From Isoptericola sp. BMS4 (GTDB lineage: Bacteria > Actinomycetota > Actinomycetes > Actinomycetales > Cellulomonadaceae): a stretch of 64,000 nt of DNA. The stretch covers positions 3,344,970-3,408,969 of the forward strand of contig NZ_SIRP01000001.1 in NCBI RefSeq assembly GCF_011634835.1. The letters run 5' to 3'. The notes under the pieces were generated by a model. It saw nothing but the letters and a program-made list of their open reading frames with translations, was not told where the DNA came from and did no database searches. Shown piece after piece: positions 1 through 8,034 of the stretch (position 1 is the stretch's first letter; the number at the start of each line of letters is the position of its first letter). Both the position numbers and the translations under genes were made by a program.

Positions 1-569
1 GCCTCGAGCCCGAGGAGGCCGCCGCCCACGACGGCGCCGCGCACCGGCTTGGCGAGCGGGCCGCGGCGGGTCGTGACCGTGCTGGCCTCCCGCTTGGCCT
101 CCACCCAGCCGCGCAGCGCCGCCACGTCGTCGATCGTGCGGTACACGAACACGCCCGGCAGGTCCGCGCCCTCGATCGGCGGTACGGCCGCGTTCGAGCC
201 CGTCGCCAGCACCAGATCGTCGTACGCGTGCACCCGGCCGAGCCGGTCCGTGACCGTCCGCGCCTCCCGGTCGATCGACTCGACCGCGCAGTCCCGGTGC
301 AGGGTGACGAGCGGGTCGTCCCACAGCTCGGGGGTGCCGAGACTCAGCTCGTCGGCGTCGCGCACCTCGAAGTAGCGCGTGAGGCCCACGCGGTCGTACG
401 GCTTGCGCGGCTCCTCGGCGAAGACGGTGACCCGCCACGCGCCATCGGTGTCCCGCGCACGCAGGGCCTCGACGAAGCGGTGGGCGACCATGCCGCCGCC
501 GACGACGACGACGTGGCGCCGGCCGTCGGCGCCCGCGGTCCGGGCTGGGGTGGGGGGCTCGCTGCTCAT
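1..569 (-). CDS. nirB: Nitrite reductase [NAD(P)H] large subunit, N-terminal part (runs off left edge)
   Basis: The minus strand reads open from ATG at 569 to the window edge, giving 189 codons. It starts MSSEPPTPARTAG and then carries the FAD-binding motif VVVVGGGMVAHRFVEAL (about residues 19-35), the segment KPYDRVGLTRYF typical of NirB, the ATG strand LVLATGSNAAVPPIEG (about 123-138) and the beginning of the NAD-binding motif GAVVGGGLLGLEA at the edge. NirB is the cytoplasmic FAD/siroheme/4Fe-4S subunit that reduces nitrite to ammonium in assimilation; the siroheme part lies outside the window. A -10 hexamer TAGCGT sits 6 nt before the ATG, so the mRNA is probably leaderless. The neighbouring narK-nasA-nasB operon supports assimilatory nitrite reduction. 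A related FAD oxidoreductase is the only real alternative. Confidence 0.85.
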   Translation of the reverse strand, partial: MSSEPPTPARTAGADGRRHVVVVGGGMVAHRFVEALRARDTDGAWRVTVFAEEPRKPYDRVGLTRYFEVRDADELSLGTPELWDDPLVTLHRDCAVESIDREARTVTDRLGRVHAYDDLVLATGSNAAVPPIEGADLPGVFVYRTIDDVAALRGWVEAKREASTVTTRRGPLAKPVRGAVVGGGLLGLE

Positions 570-570
570 G

Positions 571-618
571 CCCCGACGCTAGGAAGCCGCCGTGTCGCCA
601 CCGTCAGGCAGCGGTTAC
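571..618 (-). promoter_or_regulatory. nirB promoter with GlnR-like box
   Basis: Read on the minus strand, a -10 hexamer TAGCGT (581..576) lies 6 nt before the nirB ATG. It sits in the 19-bp string CGGCTTCCTAGCGTCGGGG (571-589), which recurs exactly in front of narK. Upstream, GTAAC-n6-CTGAC (603-618) fits the AC-n9-AC spacing of actinobacterial GlnR boxes and ends 21 bp from the -10. The narK promoter has a similar box at nearly the same distance. No good -35 is visible, as expected of an activated promoter. GlnR as the regulator is an inference. Confidence 0.55.
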
Positions 619-702
619 CTGTCGGGAACATCTGCCTCACGCGACAGGGGCGGCGGTCGTGAGTCGCGAGGGGCGTCCCCGGCGATCACCGCGGCACTCC
701 CG

Positions 703-736
703 GATCCGATCGGCAGTCCGAACTGCCGATCGGATC
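703..736. repeat. Perfect 15-bp inverted repeat in a divergent promoter region
   Basis: GATCCGATCGGCAGT (703-717) is followed by the 4-nt spacer CCGA and its exact reverse complement (722-736). It lies between the divergent nirB and methyltransferase genes, about 30 bp upstream of the -10 of the latter. A terminator is not needed there because both genes read away from it, so an operator for a dimeric repressor is more likely. A stem-loop of unknown role cannot be excluded. Confidence 0.6.
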
Positions 737-780
737 GCGAACTGCCGCGCTGACCGGCAGGCTCGCTACCCTCGGGCGTC

Positions 781-1485
781 ATGGTGGCCGACCCGCGCAC
801 GACGACGAACCCGCTGGTCCGCGCCGGAGGACGCTGGCTCGGTCGGGTCAACGCGCGGCACCCGTGGAACCACAACGACCACTTCCACTCCTGGATCCTG
901 CGCCGGCTGCCGCCCCGCCGGCGCCGGGCCCTGGACGTCGGCTGCGGCGCGGGCCGGCTCGTGGCGCGCCTGCGGGAGGAGGTCGCCGAGGTCGTCGCCC
1001 TGGACGCCGACGCCGGGATGGCCGGCCTGGCACGCGAGCGGTTCGCCGGCGACGACGCCGTCCACGTGCGGCACAGGCGGTTCGAGGACGTGCCCGCGGA
1101 CGGCTCCTTCGACGTCGTGACGATGGTCGCCTCCCTGCACCACATGGACCTCGAGGCCGCGCTGCGCCACGCCGCCGGGGTGCTCGCGCCCGGCGGCCGG
1201 CTGCTCGTCGTCGGCCACGCCCGGATCGGTGCCCGGCGCGACCTCGCCGTCGACCTCGTCTCGTCGTTCGCCAGCCCGCTCGTGGGGCTGGTCAAGCACC
1301 CGCGGGTCGCCCGGCCCGCCCCCGCGTCCGGGCCGCCCATGCCCGTGCGCGACCCGGGGCACACGTACGGCGAGGTCGCCGCGACCGCCCGGCGCGTGCT
1401 CCCTGGGTCCCGGTTCCGGCAGCGACTGTTCTTCCGCTACACGCTGGAGTGGACGCGGTCGCCCTGGCACCGGTCGACCGGCTGA
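781..1485 (+). CDS. Class I SAM-dependent methyltransferase
   Basis: A 234-aa protein with a complete Rossmann-type methyltransferase core. Motif I, LDVGCGAGRLVARL, is at about residues 43-56, the acidic end of strand 2 is in VVALDADAGM, motif IV is in FDVVTMVASLHHMDLE (about 111-126), and GVLAPGGRLLVVG forms the strand 5 region. It probably acts on a small molecule in the cytoplasm; nothing shows the substrate. It is monocistronic. A -10 TACCCT (767-772) lies 8 nt before the ATG, which suggests a leaderless message, and a perfect palindrome upstream may be its operator. The C-terminal part (about 150-234) is poorly conserved and basic. Family assignment is secure; function is unknown. Confidence 0.85.
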   Translation: MVADPRTTTNPLVRAGGRWLGRVNARHPWNHNDHFHSWILRRLPPRRRRALDVGCGAGRLVARLREEVAEVVALDADAGMAGLARERFAGDDAVHVRHRRFEDVPADGSFDVVTMVASLHHMDLEAALRHAAGVLAPGGRLLVVGHARIGARRDLAVDLVSSFASPLVGLVKHPRVARPAPASGPPMPVRDPGHTYGEVAATARRVLPGSRFRQRLFFRYTLEWTRSPWHRSTG

Positions 1486-1496
1486 CCCGGGCCAGG

Positions 1497-1829
1497 TCAG
1501 GATGCCGGCGCGAGCAGGTCCTGCCGCAGGGTCGCCCGCAGCGCGTGCCGCACTGCCGCTTCGACCTCGCTGTGCACGGTAGGACCCTCGTCCATGGCCT
1601 GGAGCAGCAGCGCCCGCGCCACCGTCGACGTCGGAAGACCCCGCTCGTCGGCCACCTTCTCGAGCTGGGCAAGCTCATCGTCGTTCAACCGGATCTGAAG
1701 CACACGGGCACGCGAATGGCCGCGGGTCACCTTGACCTCGGAAAGCTCCCGAAGCTGACCCCCGCGCTCCTCCGCCTCCTCGACGGCCTGCGCCTCGGCG
1801 GCGAGGACCTGAGCGATGTCCTTCGTCAT
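1497..1829 (-). CDS. Ribbon-helix-helix (antitoxin-like) DNA-binding protein
   Basis: A 110-aa protein starting MTKDIAQVLAAEAQ. The central stretch VLQIRLNDDELAQLEKVADE followed by RGLPTSTVARALLLQAM (about 46-83) fits a ribbon-helix-helix fold: a short beta strand, a helix, a turn and a second helix. The N-terminal third is a charged helix rich in Glu and Ala. The start at 1829 has a GGAGGA site. The frame is also open to an ATG at 1961 that overlaps a good promoter, which would add 44 poorly conserved residues. RHH proteins of this size are usually antitoxins or autoregulators, but no toxin-like gene is seen on either side. It is therefore either an orphan antitoxin or a stand-alone regulator. 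Confidence 0.7.
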   Translation of the reverse strand: MTKDIAQVLAAEAQAVEEAEERGGQLRELSEVKVTRGHSRARVLQIRLNDDELAQLEKVADERGLPTSTVARALLLQAMDEGPTVHSEVEAAVRHALRATLRQDLLAPAS

Positions 1830-1966
1830 GATGCTCCTCCCTCTCGGTACAGACGGCGGTCCTTCGAGTTCGACGGCCATCCGTTGACGCCGTAGCCCGT
1901 CGCGTCGTGTGAGTTCCGCACTCTGACCAGTCAGCCCTCTCCACCACCGAATGATCGTCATACGTT

Positions 1967-1996
1967 GTAGTACAGAAAGTACAGGGCCAGGTTCAA
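1967..1996 (-). promoter_or_regulatory. Strong sigma-70-like promoter for the RHH gene
   Basis: On the minus strand, TTGAAC (1996..1991), an 18-bp spacer and TACTAC (1972..1967) form a good housekeeping promoter. The spacer and -10 contain GTAC repeats (GTACTTTCTGTAC), a possible autoregulatory half-site pair for the RHH protein. The start point would fall near 1961, 130 nt before the chosen start codon. Confidence 0.5.
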
Positions 1997-2063
1997 GGAC
2001 GGCTACGTCGCAGCCTTCTCCAGGCCAGGTCCCCGAAGATCACCAGGCCACCGCCAGACGTCC

Positions 2064-2552
2064 CTATGCGCTCGGACGCGTCAAGTCCTCGGACCCTTCG
2101 AGCGAGGCTGCCAGCTCTGCCGTCCCGGCCGGGTAGAACGGCGGGTCCTCGGCCAGAAGGTCGGCCAGCGGATACCAGGAGGCCCACGCGTCGGTGTCGA
2201 GTGCTCGCAGCCGTGCACTCGACGGCAGCGCCTCCAGCTCCGGGCAGGTCACCTCGAACACGTGCACCACCTCATGGCCGGGGACACCGACGATCTCGAA
2301 CAGGTTCTCGGTCACCGCGAGCAGACGAGTGACGGTCACCTCGACCCCGTGCTCCTCACGGAACTCCCGGACGACGGCGTCGGCGGCGCGCTCCCCGAAC
2401 TCGATACCGCCGCCGATCGCACGCACGAACCGGTGGTGTCCCTGGATCGGTGGGTACTCCTCCGCCAGCACGTGCCCGTCGCGGACCAGCAGACCGACCG
2501 CGATGTTCCGGATGCGACCGGCCCCGGCCGTGGTCTCGGTATGCGTGCCCAT
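2064..2552 (-). CDS. Nudix hydrolase
   Basis: A 162-aa protein with a perfect Nudix box: GGIEFGERAADAVVREFREE followed by HGV (about residues 48-70), fitting GX5EX7REUXEEXGU, so all metal-binding glutamates are present. Nudix enzymes hydrolyse nucleoside diphosphates linked to another group. The spacing and the N-terminal IRNIAVGLLVRDGHVLAEEY fit the MutT-like/ADP-ribose group, but the substrate cannot be read from sequence. The gene stands alone. TAGGCT (2564..2559) lies exactly 6 nt before the ATG with no ribosome site, which supports a leaderless mRNA and this start. Confidence 0.9.
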   Translation of the reverse strand: MGTHTETTAGAGRIRNIAVGLLVRDGHVLAEEYPPIQGHHRFVRAIGGGIEFGERAADAVVREFREEHGVEVTVTRLLAVTENLFEIVGVPGHEVVHVFEVTCPELEALPSSARLRALDTDAWASWYPLADLLAEDPPFYPAGTAELAASLEGSEDLTRPSA

Positions 2553-2652
2553 CCGGGCAGCCTATGAGGTCGGGCCGGCGCGAGGCCGTTCGGAGGTCTG
2601 CACGCACCTTGACCGACCGGCACGTGTGAGCGCGGCACCGTCGGGTCACGGA

Positions 2653-4323
2653 TCATCGCGGGGCCGCGACCTCCACGGCCGACGTGTCATCCGAGCGCCG
2701 CGACCGGTCCAGCCAGTCCACCAGCCCGCAGACGGCCTCGCGACAGCTGCCGCAGCCGGTGGTGGCGCGGGTCTTCTCGGCCACGTCGTCGGCGGTGGCG
2801 GCGCCGTCGGCGACGCACTCGGCGATGTCGTGCTTGGTGACGCCGTTGCAGCGGCAGACGGTCGCGTCGTCGGGCATCTGCTCGGGGCTGGTCGCCGGGG
2901 CGGCGGACGGCATCACCGGGGTGAGCAGCAGGAACGCCGGGTCGACGGGCGCGGGCGTGCGGCGGGTGTACGCGGCGACCAGGTCGGCCGCGACGCGCGC
3001 GTCGCCCACGCAGGTGGCGCCCACCAGGACGCCGTCGGCGACGACCGCCTCGACGAAGCGGCCCGCGGCGGGGTCGGCGAGGCGGACGGCCCGCTGCCCG
3101 GGAGCCGTCCCCGCCCCGGCGCCGGCCACGCCCATCGACACCACGCTGAGGTCGCCCGCCTTGACCTTGACGACGTCGGTGCCCCGGGCGTCCACGCCAC
3201 GGGCCGACGGCGCCCGCGACGACAGCAGCGTCCCCAGCCGCACGGCCATCGACGGTCCGCCGTCGCCGGGCAGGCGCAGGTGCTCGCGACGGGGTACCCG
3301 CTGCTCGGGCGGGGCGGCGGGCAGCGGCGCCGCCGCGAGCGACACCAGGTGCTCCGCGAGGCGGCGGGCCTGGTCCCACCCCTCGGCGACCAGGCCGCGC
3401 GACCCCTCCGGCGGCTGGGCGCAGTCCCCGACGGCGTACACCCGCGGGTCGGTGGGGCATGCCAGGTCGGGGCCGACGACGACGCCGCGCTCGACCGGCA
3501 GGCCCGCCGCCCGGGCCAGCGCCGTCTCCGGCACGGTCCCGCACGCGAGGACGACGAGCCCCGCGCCGAGCACCTCGCCCGGCTCGCGCACGTCGCCGTC
3601 GAGCCGCACGCCGACGGCGCGCCCGCCGACGACCAGGACCTCGCTCGGGCGTGCGCCGGTGCGCACGGTGACGCCGGTGGCCTCGAGGCCGTGGGTGAGG
3701 ACGGCGCCGGCCTCGGGGGCGAGCTGGCGCTCCATGGGCGCCGGCCCGGGGTGCACGAGGGTGACGTCGAGCCCGCGGGAGGCCAGGCCGTGGGCGGCCT
3801 CGACCCCGAGCACTCCCCCGCCGACGACGACGGCGCGCGGGGTGTTCACCGTGGCCGCGACGATCTCGCGGGCGTCGTCCAGCGTGCGCAGGGCGTGCAC
3901 CCCGGCGGGCATCCGCACGCCGGACGCCGGGCCGGTCGCCGCGTCGTCCAGGCCGGGGATCGCGGGCACGCGGGCGGCCGACCCCGTGGCGAGCACGAGG
4001 TGGTCGTAGGGGTGGCGCGTGCCGTCGTCGGCGAGCACCACGCGGGCGACGCGGTCGACCGCGACGGCGGCGACCTCGCGGCGCACGGTGGTGCGGGCGT
4101 CGTCGGGCAGCGGCATCGCGATGGCGGCGACGTCCGTGCGCCCCGCCACGACGTCGGACAGCAGCACCCGGTTGTAGGGCTCGTAGGGCTCCGCCCCCAG
4201 GACCGTCACGTCCAGGGCACCGCCGGTGTCGCGGCGGGCGAGCTCGTCGGCGAGGCGGACACCGACCATGCCGAACCCCACGATCACGATGCGGTGCGGG
4301 ACGCGCAGCGGGCTCGTCGTCAT
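2653..4323 (-). CDS. nasB: NAD(P)H-dependent FAD oxidoreductase with BFD-type 2Fe-2S domain, electron donor to NasA
   Basis: A 556-aa protein. Residues 1-300 form a two-dinucleotide-fold disulfide reductase module: IVIVGFGMVGVRLADELARR (FAD), HLVLATGSAARVPAIPG, AVVVGGGVLGVEAAHGLASR (NAD) and VYAVGDCAQPPEGS (FAD). The C-terminus has a BFD-like 2Fe-2S domain with CRCNGVTKHDI and TTGCGSCREAVCGL supplying C-x-C and C-x2-C. This is the layout of the NasB-type electron-transfer subunit of assimilatory nitrate reductase and also resembles the N-terminal half of NirB; no siroheme domain is present. Its ATG overlaps the nasA stop as ATGA (4320-4323), indicating translational coupling. It most likely passes electrons from NAD(P)H to NasA in the cytoplasm. 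Confidence 0.82.
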   Translation of the reverse strand: MTTSPLRVPHRIVIVGFGMVGVRLADELARRDTGGALDVTVLGAEPYEPYNRVLLSDVVAGRTDVAAIAMPLPDDARTTVRREVAAVAVDRVARVVLADDGTRHPYDHLVLATGSAARVPAIPGLDDAATGPASGVRMPAGVHALRTLDDAREIVAATVNTPRAVVVGGGVLGVEAAHGLASRGLDVTLVHPGPAPMERQLAPEAGAVLTHGLEATGVTVRTGARPSEVLVVGGRAVGVRLDGDVREPGEVLGAGLVVLACGTVPETALARAAGLPVERGVVVGPDLACPTDPRVYAVGDCAQPPEGSRGLVAEGWDQARRLAEHLVSLAAAPLPAAPPEQRVPRREHLRLPGDGGPSMAVRLGTLLSSRAPSARGVDARGTDVVKVKAGDLSVVSMGVAGAGAGTAPGQRAVRLADPAAGRFVEAVVADGVLVGATCVGDARVAADLVAAYTRRTPAPVDPAFLLLTPVMPSAAPATSPEQMPDDATVCRCNGVTKHDIAECVADGAATADDVAEKTRATTGCGSCREAVCGLVDWLDRSRRSDDTSAVEVAAPR

Positions 4324-6626
4324 GCGGGGACCTCCTGGTCCAGGGATGCGTCAGACCCTGCGCGGTGGCTGCCTCGCGCAGGGTCTGACAGGTCGGCGGG
4401 GGCGAAGGGCTCGACGCTGACGGCGCACACCTTGAACTCGGGCATCGACGAGACCGGGTCGACGGCGTCGGTCGTGAGCCGGTTGACGCTCCCGGCGCCG
4501 CTCCAGTGGAACGGCATGAACACGGTGTCGGGGCGCACGGCGTCGGTCCAGCGGGCCGTGGCGACGGCGGTGCCGCGCGCCGTGGTGAGCCGGGCGGCCG
4601 CGCCGTCGGGCACGCCGACCCGCGTGCCGAGCAGCGGGTGCAGCTCGACGTACGACTCGGGCACCAGCGCCTCCAGCTCGGGCACGCGATGCGTCTGAGC
4701 GCCGGACTGGTAGTGCTGCAGCACCCGGCCGGTGACGAGGTACAGCGGGGCGTCGGCGCGCACGTCGTCGGAGGGCCCGGCGTGGTCGACGGCGACCATG
4801 CGCGCCCGCCCGTCCGGCGTCGCGAAGGCGTCCAGGAACATCCGCGGGGTCCCCGGGTGCGAGTTGTCAGGCTCAGCGCGGCGTATGCCTCGCGCAGGGT
4901 CTGACAACTCGGGCGGGGTGGCCGGGCAGGGCCAGTACAGGCCGGGGCCGGCGGCGTCCTCGTCGGCGTCGAGGCGGGCGTGGCTCAGCCCGGAGTAGTC
5001 CGCCGGGCCGCCCGCGGAGGCCAGCGCCAGCTCGTCGAAGACGACGGCGGGGTCGGTGGGGAACGCGTCGGCCGGCAGGCCGGCGGGCGCCAGGCGGCGC
5101 GCCAGCTCTGCGAGGATCCACAGCTCGGAGCGGGCCTCGCCCGGGGCCTCGGTGGCCTTCCGCCGGCGGATCACCCGGCCCTCCAGGTTCGTCATCGTGC
5201 CGGACTCCTCGGCCCACTGGGTGACCGGCAGGACGACGTCGGCCAGCAGCGCCGTCTCCGAGGGCACGACGTCGCACACGACGAGCAGGTCGAGCGCCTC
5301 CAGACGCTCACGCACCCGGTCGGCGTCCGGCGCCGAGACCAGCACGTTCGACCCGTGCACGAGCAGGGCCCGCGGGCCGCCGGGCGTGGCGAGCGAGCGC
5401 AGCAGCGCGACGGCGGGCAGTCCCGGGCCCGGCAGCGAGTCAGGGTCCACGCCCCACACGCCGGCGACGTGGGCGCGGGCCGCCGGGTCGTCGATCTTGC
5501 GGTAGCCGGGCAGCTGGTCCGACTTCTGCCCGTGCTCACGCCCGCCCTGCCCGTTGCCCTGCCCGGTGAGACAGCCGTAGCCGGAGCCCTCGCGGCCCAC
5601 CAGCCCGAGCGCCAGGGCGAGGTTGATCGCCGCGGTCACGGTCGCGGTGCCCTGCGTGGACTGCTCCACCCCGCGCCCGGTGAGCAGGTAGGCGCCGCGC
5701 CCGCCCCGCGACGGGGACGCGTCCGCGAGCAGCCGGGCGACGCGCCGCAGCTCGGCGGCCGGCACCCCGCAGACCGTCTCCGCGCGCTCGGGCCACCACG
5801 CCGCGACCGAGCGGGCGACGTCGTCGACCCCGCTGGTCCGCGCGTCGAGGTACTCCCGGTCGGCGAGCCCCTCGGCCAGCACGACGTGCAGCAACGCCAG
5901 CAGCACCACGAGGTCGGTGCCGGGCACGGGCTGCACGTGCAGCCCGGCCTCGCCGTCCGGACCGTCGTCCGTGAGCCGGGCCGTGGCCGAGCGGCGCGGG
6001 TCCACGACGACCAGGCCGCCGGCGGCGCGGGCACCGGCGAGGTGCTGCACGAACGGCGGCATCGTCTCGGCCACGTTGGACCCGAGCAGCACGATCGCCT
6101 GGGCGCCGTCGAGGTCGGTCACGGGGAACGGCATCCCGCGGTCGACGCCGAACGCCCGGTTGCCCGCCGCGGCGGCGGACGCCATGCAGAACCGGCCGTT
6201 GTAGTCGATGAACGGCGTGCGCAGCACGGTCCGCGCGAACTTGCCGAGCGCGTACGCCTTCTCGTTCGTCAGCCCGCCCCCGCCGAACACGGCGACCCCG
6301 CCAGCGCCGTCCTCGGCCTGGATCGCGGCCACCCGCGCGGCGACCAGGTCCAGCGCCTCGTCCCAGGACGACGGCGCGAGCTCGCCGTCGTCGCCGCGCA
6401 CCAGCGGCGTCGTGAGCCGGTCGCCGGCACGCAGCACGGTCGCGCTCGTCCACCCCTTCTGGCACAGGCCGCCGCGGTTGGTCGGGAAGTCGCGCGGGGC
6501 GACGGCGACGGGCAGCGCCGCCCGCCCGCCCGGCCCGGGGATGCCGGGACCGGACGGCGCGAGCGACATCCCGCACTGCAGGGCGCAGTAGGAGCAGTGC
6601 GTCCGGACGCCGGACGCGGCGGTCAT
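4320..6626 (-). CDS. nasA: Assimilatory nitrate reductase catalytic subunit (molybdopterin, 4Fe-4S) carrying two palindromic-repeat insertions
   Basis: A 768-aa protein. The N-terminus has the 4Fe-4S motif HCSYCALQCGM with the distal Cys in GLCQKGWTSA; it lacks a Tat signal, so it is cytoplasmic. Molybdopterin-family landmarks follow: YNGRFCMASAAAAGNRAFG, VLLGSNVAETMPPF, GYGCLTGQGNGQGGREHGQ and, in the C-terminal dinucleotide domain, LVTGRVLQHYQSGAQTHRV. It reduces nitrate to nitrite, fed by NasB. The start is ATG 6626, overlapping the narK stop as ATGA. Oddity: the same palindromic DNA element lies in frame twice. One copy encodes ELSDPARGIRRAEPDN just before SHPGTPRMF, and another encodes DLSDPARGSHRAGSD at the extreme C-terminus. 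The reading frame is intact, so the gene is probably functional. Confidence 0.88.
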   Translation of the reverse strand: MTAASGVRTHCSYCALQCGMSLAPSGPGIPGPGGRAALPVAVAPRDFPTNRGGLCQKGWTSATVLRAGDRLTTPLVRGDDGELAPSSWDEALDLVAARVAAIQAEDGAGGVAVFGGGGLTNEKAYALGKFARTVLRTPFIDYNGRFCMASAAAAGNRAFGVDRGMPFPVTDLDGAQAIVLLGSNVAETMPPFVQHLAGARAAGGLVVVDPRRSATARLTDDGPDGEAGLHVQPVPGTDLVVLLALLHVVLAEGLADREYLDARTSGVDDVARSVAAWWPERAETVCGVPAAELRRVARLLADASPSRGGRGAYLLTGRGVEQSTQGTATVTAAINLALALGLVGREGSGYGCLTGQGNGQGGREHGQKSDQLPGYRKIDDPAARAHVAGVWGVDPDSLPGPGLPAVALLRSLATPGGPRALLVHGSNVLVSAPDADRVRERLEALDLLVVCDVVPSETALLADVVLPVTQWAEESGTMTNLEGRVIRRRKATEAPGEARSELWILAELARRLAPAGLPADAFPTDPAVVFDELALASAGGPADYSGLSHARLDADEDAAGPGLYWPCPATPPELSDPARGIRRAEPDNSHPGTPRMFLDAFATPDGRARMVAVDHAGPSDDVRADAPLYLVTGRVLQHYQSGAQTHRVPELEALVPESYVELHPLLGTRVGVPDGAAARLTTARGTAVATARWTDAVRPDTVFMPFHWSGAGSVNRLTTDAVDPVSSMPEFKVCAVSVEPFAPADLSDPARGSHRAGSDASLDQEVPA
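4350..4389. repeat. Palindromic element copy 1, encoding the C-terminal tail of NasA
   Basis: GTCAGACCCTGCGCG (4350-4364), a 10-nt loop and the exact reverse complement CGCGCAGGGTCTGAC (4375-4389). Read on the minus strand it encodes LSDPARGSHRAGSD near the NasA C-terminus. The right arm is shared with the copies at 4861 and 20296. Confidence 0.85.
4861..4910. repeat. Palindromic element copy 2, in frame inside NasA
   Basis: Outer arms GAGTTGTCAG (4861-4870) and CTGACAACTC (4901-4910) are perfectly complementary; the inner part has CGCG arms around GCGTATGCCT. On the minus strand it encodes ELSDPARGIRRAEPDNS, in the same frame as copy 1 (shared LSDPARG). It falls in a surface-loop position before the conserved HPGTPR motif. 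Confidence 0.85.
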
Positions 6627-7990
6627 ACCCGCGCCTCCGCCATCTCGGTGCCCCGCCGCGCGTACACCGCCCACGTGACCACGGCCATCACGGCGTAGAC
6701 GCCGACGTAGAGCCACAGGGCGGCGACGAGCGAGCCGGTGAGGGTGGAGGAGACCGCGAACCCGCGCGGGATGAGGAAGCCGCCGAACGCCCCGATCGCC
6801 CCGGCGATGCCGATGCAGCCCGCCGCGGCCTTCGCCGTGGCGGCCAGCCCGGCCGCGTCCGTGCGGCCGCGCCGCTCGCCCACCACCCGGAAGGCGGCAG
6901 GGATCATGCGGTACACCGACCCGTTGCCGACGCCCGTGGCGACGAACAACAGCATGAACGACGAGAAGAAGAGCACGAACTGGTGGTTCCCGAGGGCCGT
7001 GATCGCGCCGATCGCGCCCGCCATCATCACCGCGTAGCAGACGATCGACACGACCGCGCCGCCCAGGCGGTCGGCGAGGATCCCGCCCAGCGGGCGGGTG
7101 ACGGAGCCGACGAGCGCGCCCATGAATGCCAGGGAGAGGCCCACCTCCGGGAACTGGCCGGCGAGCAGCGTCGGGAACGCGCCGGAGAACCCGATGAACG
7201 AGCCGAACGTGCCGATGTACAGGAACGAGATGACCCAGGTGTGCGGCTCGCGGACCGCGACGCCGAACTGGCGCGGGTCGGCCTTCGCCGCGGACAGGTT
7301 GTCCATGAACCGCCAGGCGAGGACGACGGCGAGCACGATGAACGGGATGAACATCAGCCCGGCCCGCTCGAGCGCCACCCCGGCGCCGGTGGCGATGACG
7401 AGCGGGACGGCGAGCTGCACGGCCGCCGTCCCCACGTTGCCGCCGGCGGCGTTCCAGCCGAGCGCCGCGCCCTTCTCCTTCTCCGGGAAGAAGAACGAGA
7501 TGTTCGCCATCGACGACGCGAAGTTGCCGCCGCCGAAGCCCGCGAGCGCCGCCACGGCCAGCAGGACGCCGAACGACGTCTCGGGGCGCTGCACCACGAC
7601 CGTCATCGCGATCGCGGGGATGAGCAGCAGCGACGCCGAGACCATCGTCCAGTTGCGCCCGCCGACCACCGGGACGGCGAGGGTGTAGGGGATCCGCAGC
7701 GTCGCGCCGACCAGGGAGGGCAGGGCGATGAGCCAGAACATCTGGTCGGTGGTGAGGGCGAAGCCGGCTCCGGGCAGCTGCGGCACGACGATCGACCAGA
7801 CGGCCCAGACGCAGAAGCCGAGGAACTCGGCGAAGATCGACAGCACCAGGTTGCGCCGGGCGACGCGGCGCCCGCCGTCGCGCCAGAACACCGGGTCCTC
7901 CGGGTCCCAGCGGTCGATCCAGCGACCCGGCCTGGCGTGCGCGCCGGGGGTGGGTGCCGCCGGTGCGGCCACCGTCGTCGGAGCAGCCAT
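6623..7990 (-). CDS. narK: Nitrate/nitrite transporter, major facilitator superfamily
   Basis: A 455-aa membrane protein with about 12 hydrophobic segments starting near residue 40 (FAEFLGFCVWAVWSIVVPQL). Family signatures include a nitrate-signature-like stretch LAGFGGGNFASSMANISFFF and the MFS loop motif GSVTRPLGGILADRLGG between helices. It imports nitrate for NasA. The chosen ATG at 7990 has GGAGGA 7 nt upstream; the open frame continues further upstream but those residues are not membrane-like. The stop overlaps the nasA start (ATGA), so narK-nasA-nasB is one operon. Expression is probably nitrogen-controlled, because the promoter shares a 19-bp core and a GlnR-like box with nirB. Confidence 0.9.
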   Translation of the reverse strand: MAAPTTVAAPAAPTPGAHARPGRWIDRWDPEDPVFWRDGGRRVARRNLVLSIFAEFLGFCVWAVWSIVVPQLPGAGFALTTDQMFWLIALPSLVGATLRIPYTLAVPVVGGRNWTMVSASLLLIPAIAMTVVVQRPETSFGVLLAVAALAGFGGGNFASSMANISFFFPEKEKGAALGWNAAGGNVGTAAVQLAVPLVIATGAGVALERAGLMFIPFIVLAVVLAWRFMDNLSAAKADPRQFGVAVREPHTWVISFLYIGTFGSFIGFSGAFPTLLAGQFPEVGLSLAFMGALVGSVTRPLGGILADRLGGAVVSIVCYAVMMAGAIGAITALGNHQFVLFFSSFMLLFVATGVGNGSVYRMIPAAFRVVGERRGRTDAAGLAATAKAAAGCIGIAGAIGAFGGFLIPRGFAVSSTLTGSLVAALWLYVGVYAVMAVVTWAVYARRGTEMAEARV

Positions 7991-8034
7991 CGCGTGTCCT
8001 CCAGTGCTCGGGCCCGGCGGCGCCGGGCGGGTGC

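Noticed and set aside
1829-1961. Upstream ATG (1961) as start of the ribbon-helix-helix gene
   Set aside because: It would add 44 residues with no RHH character, while 1829 has a GGAGGA site. Not fully excluded because a promoter lies directly before 1961.
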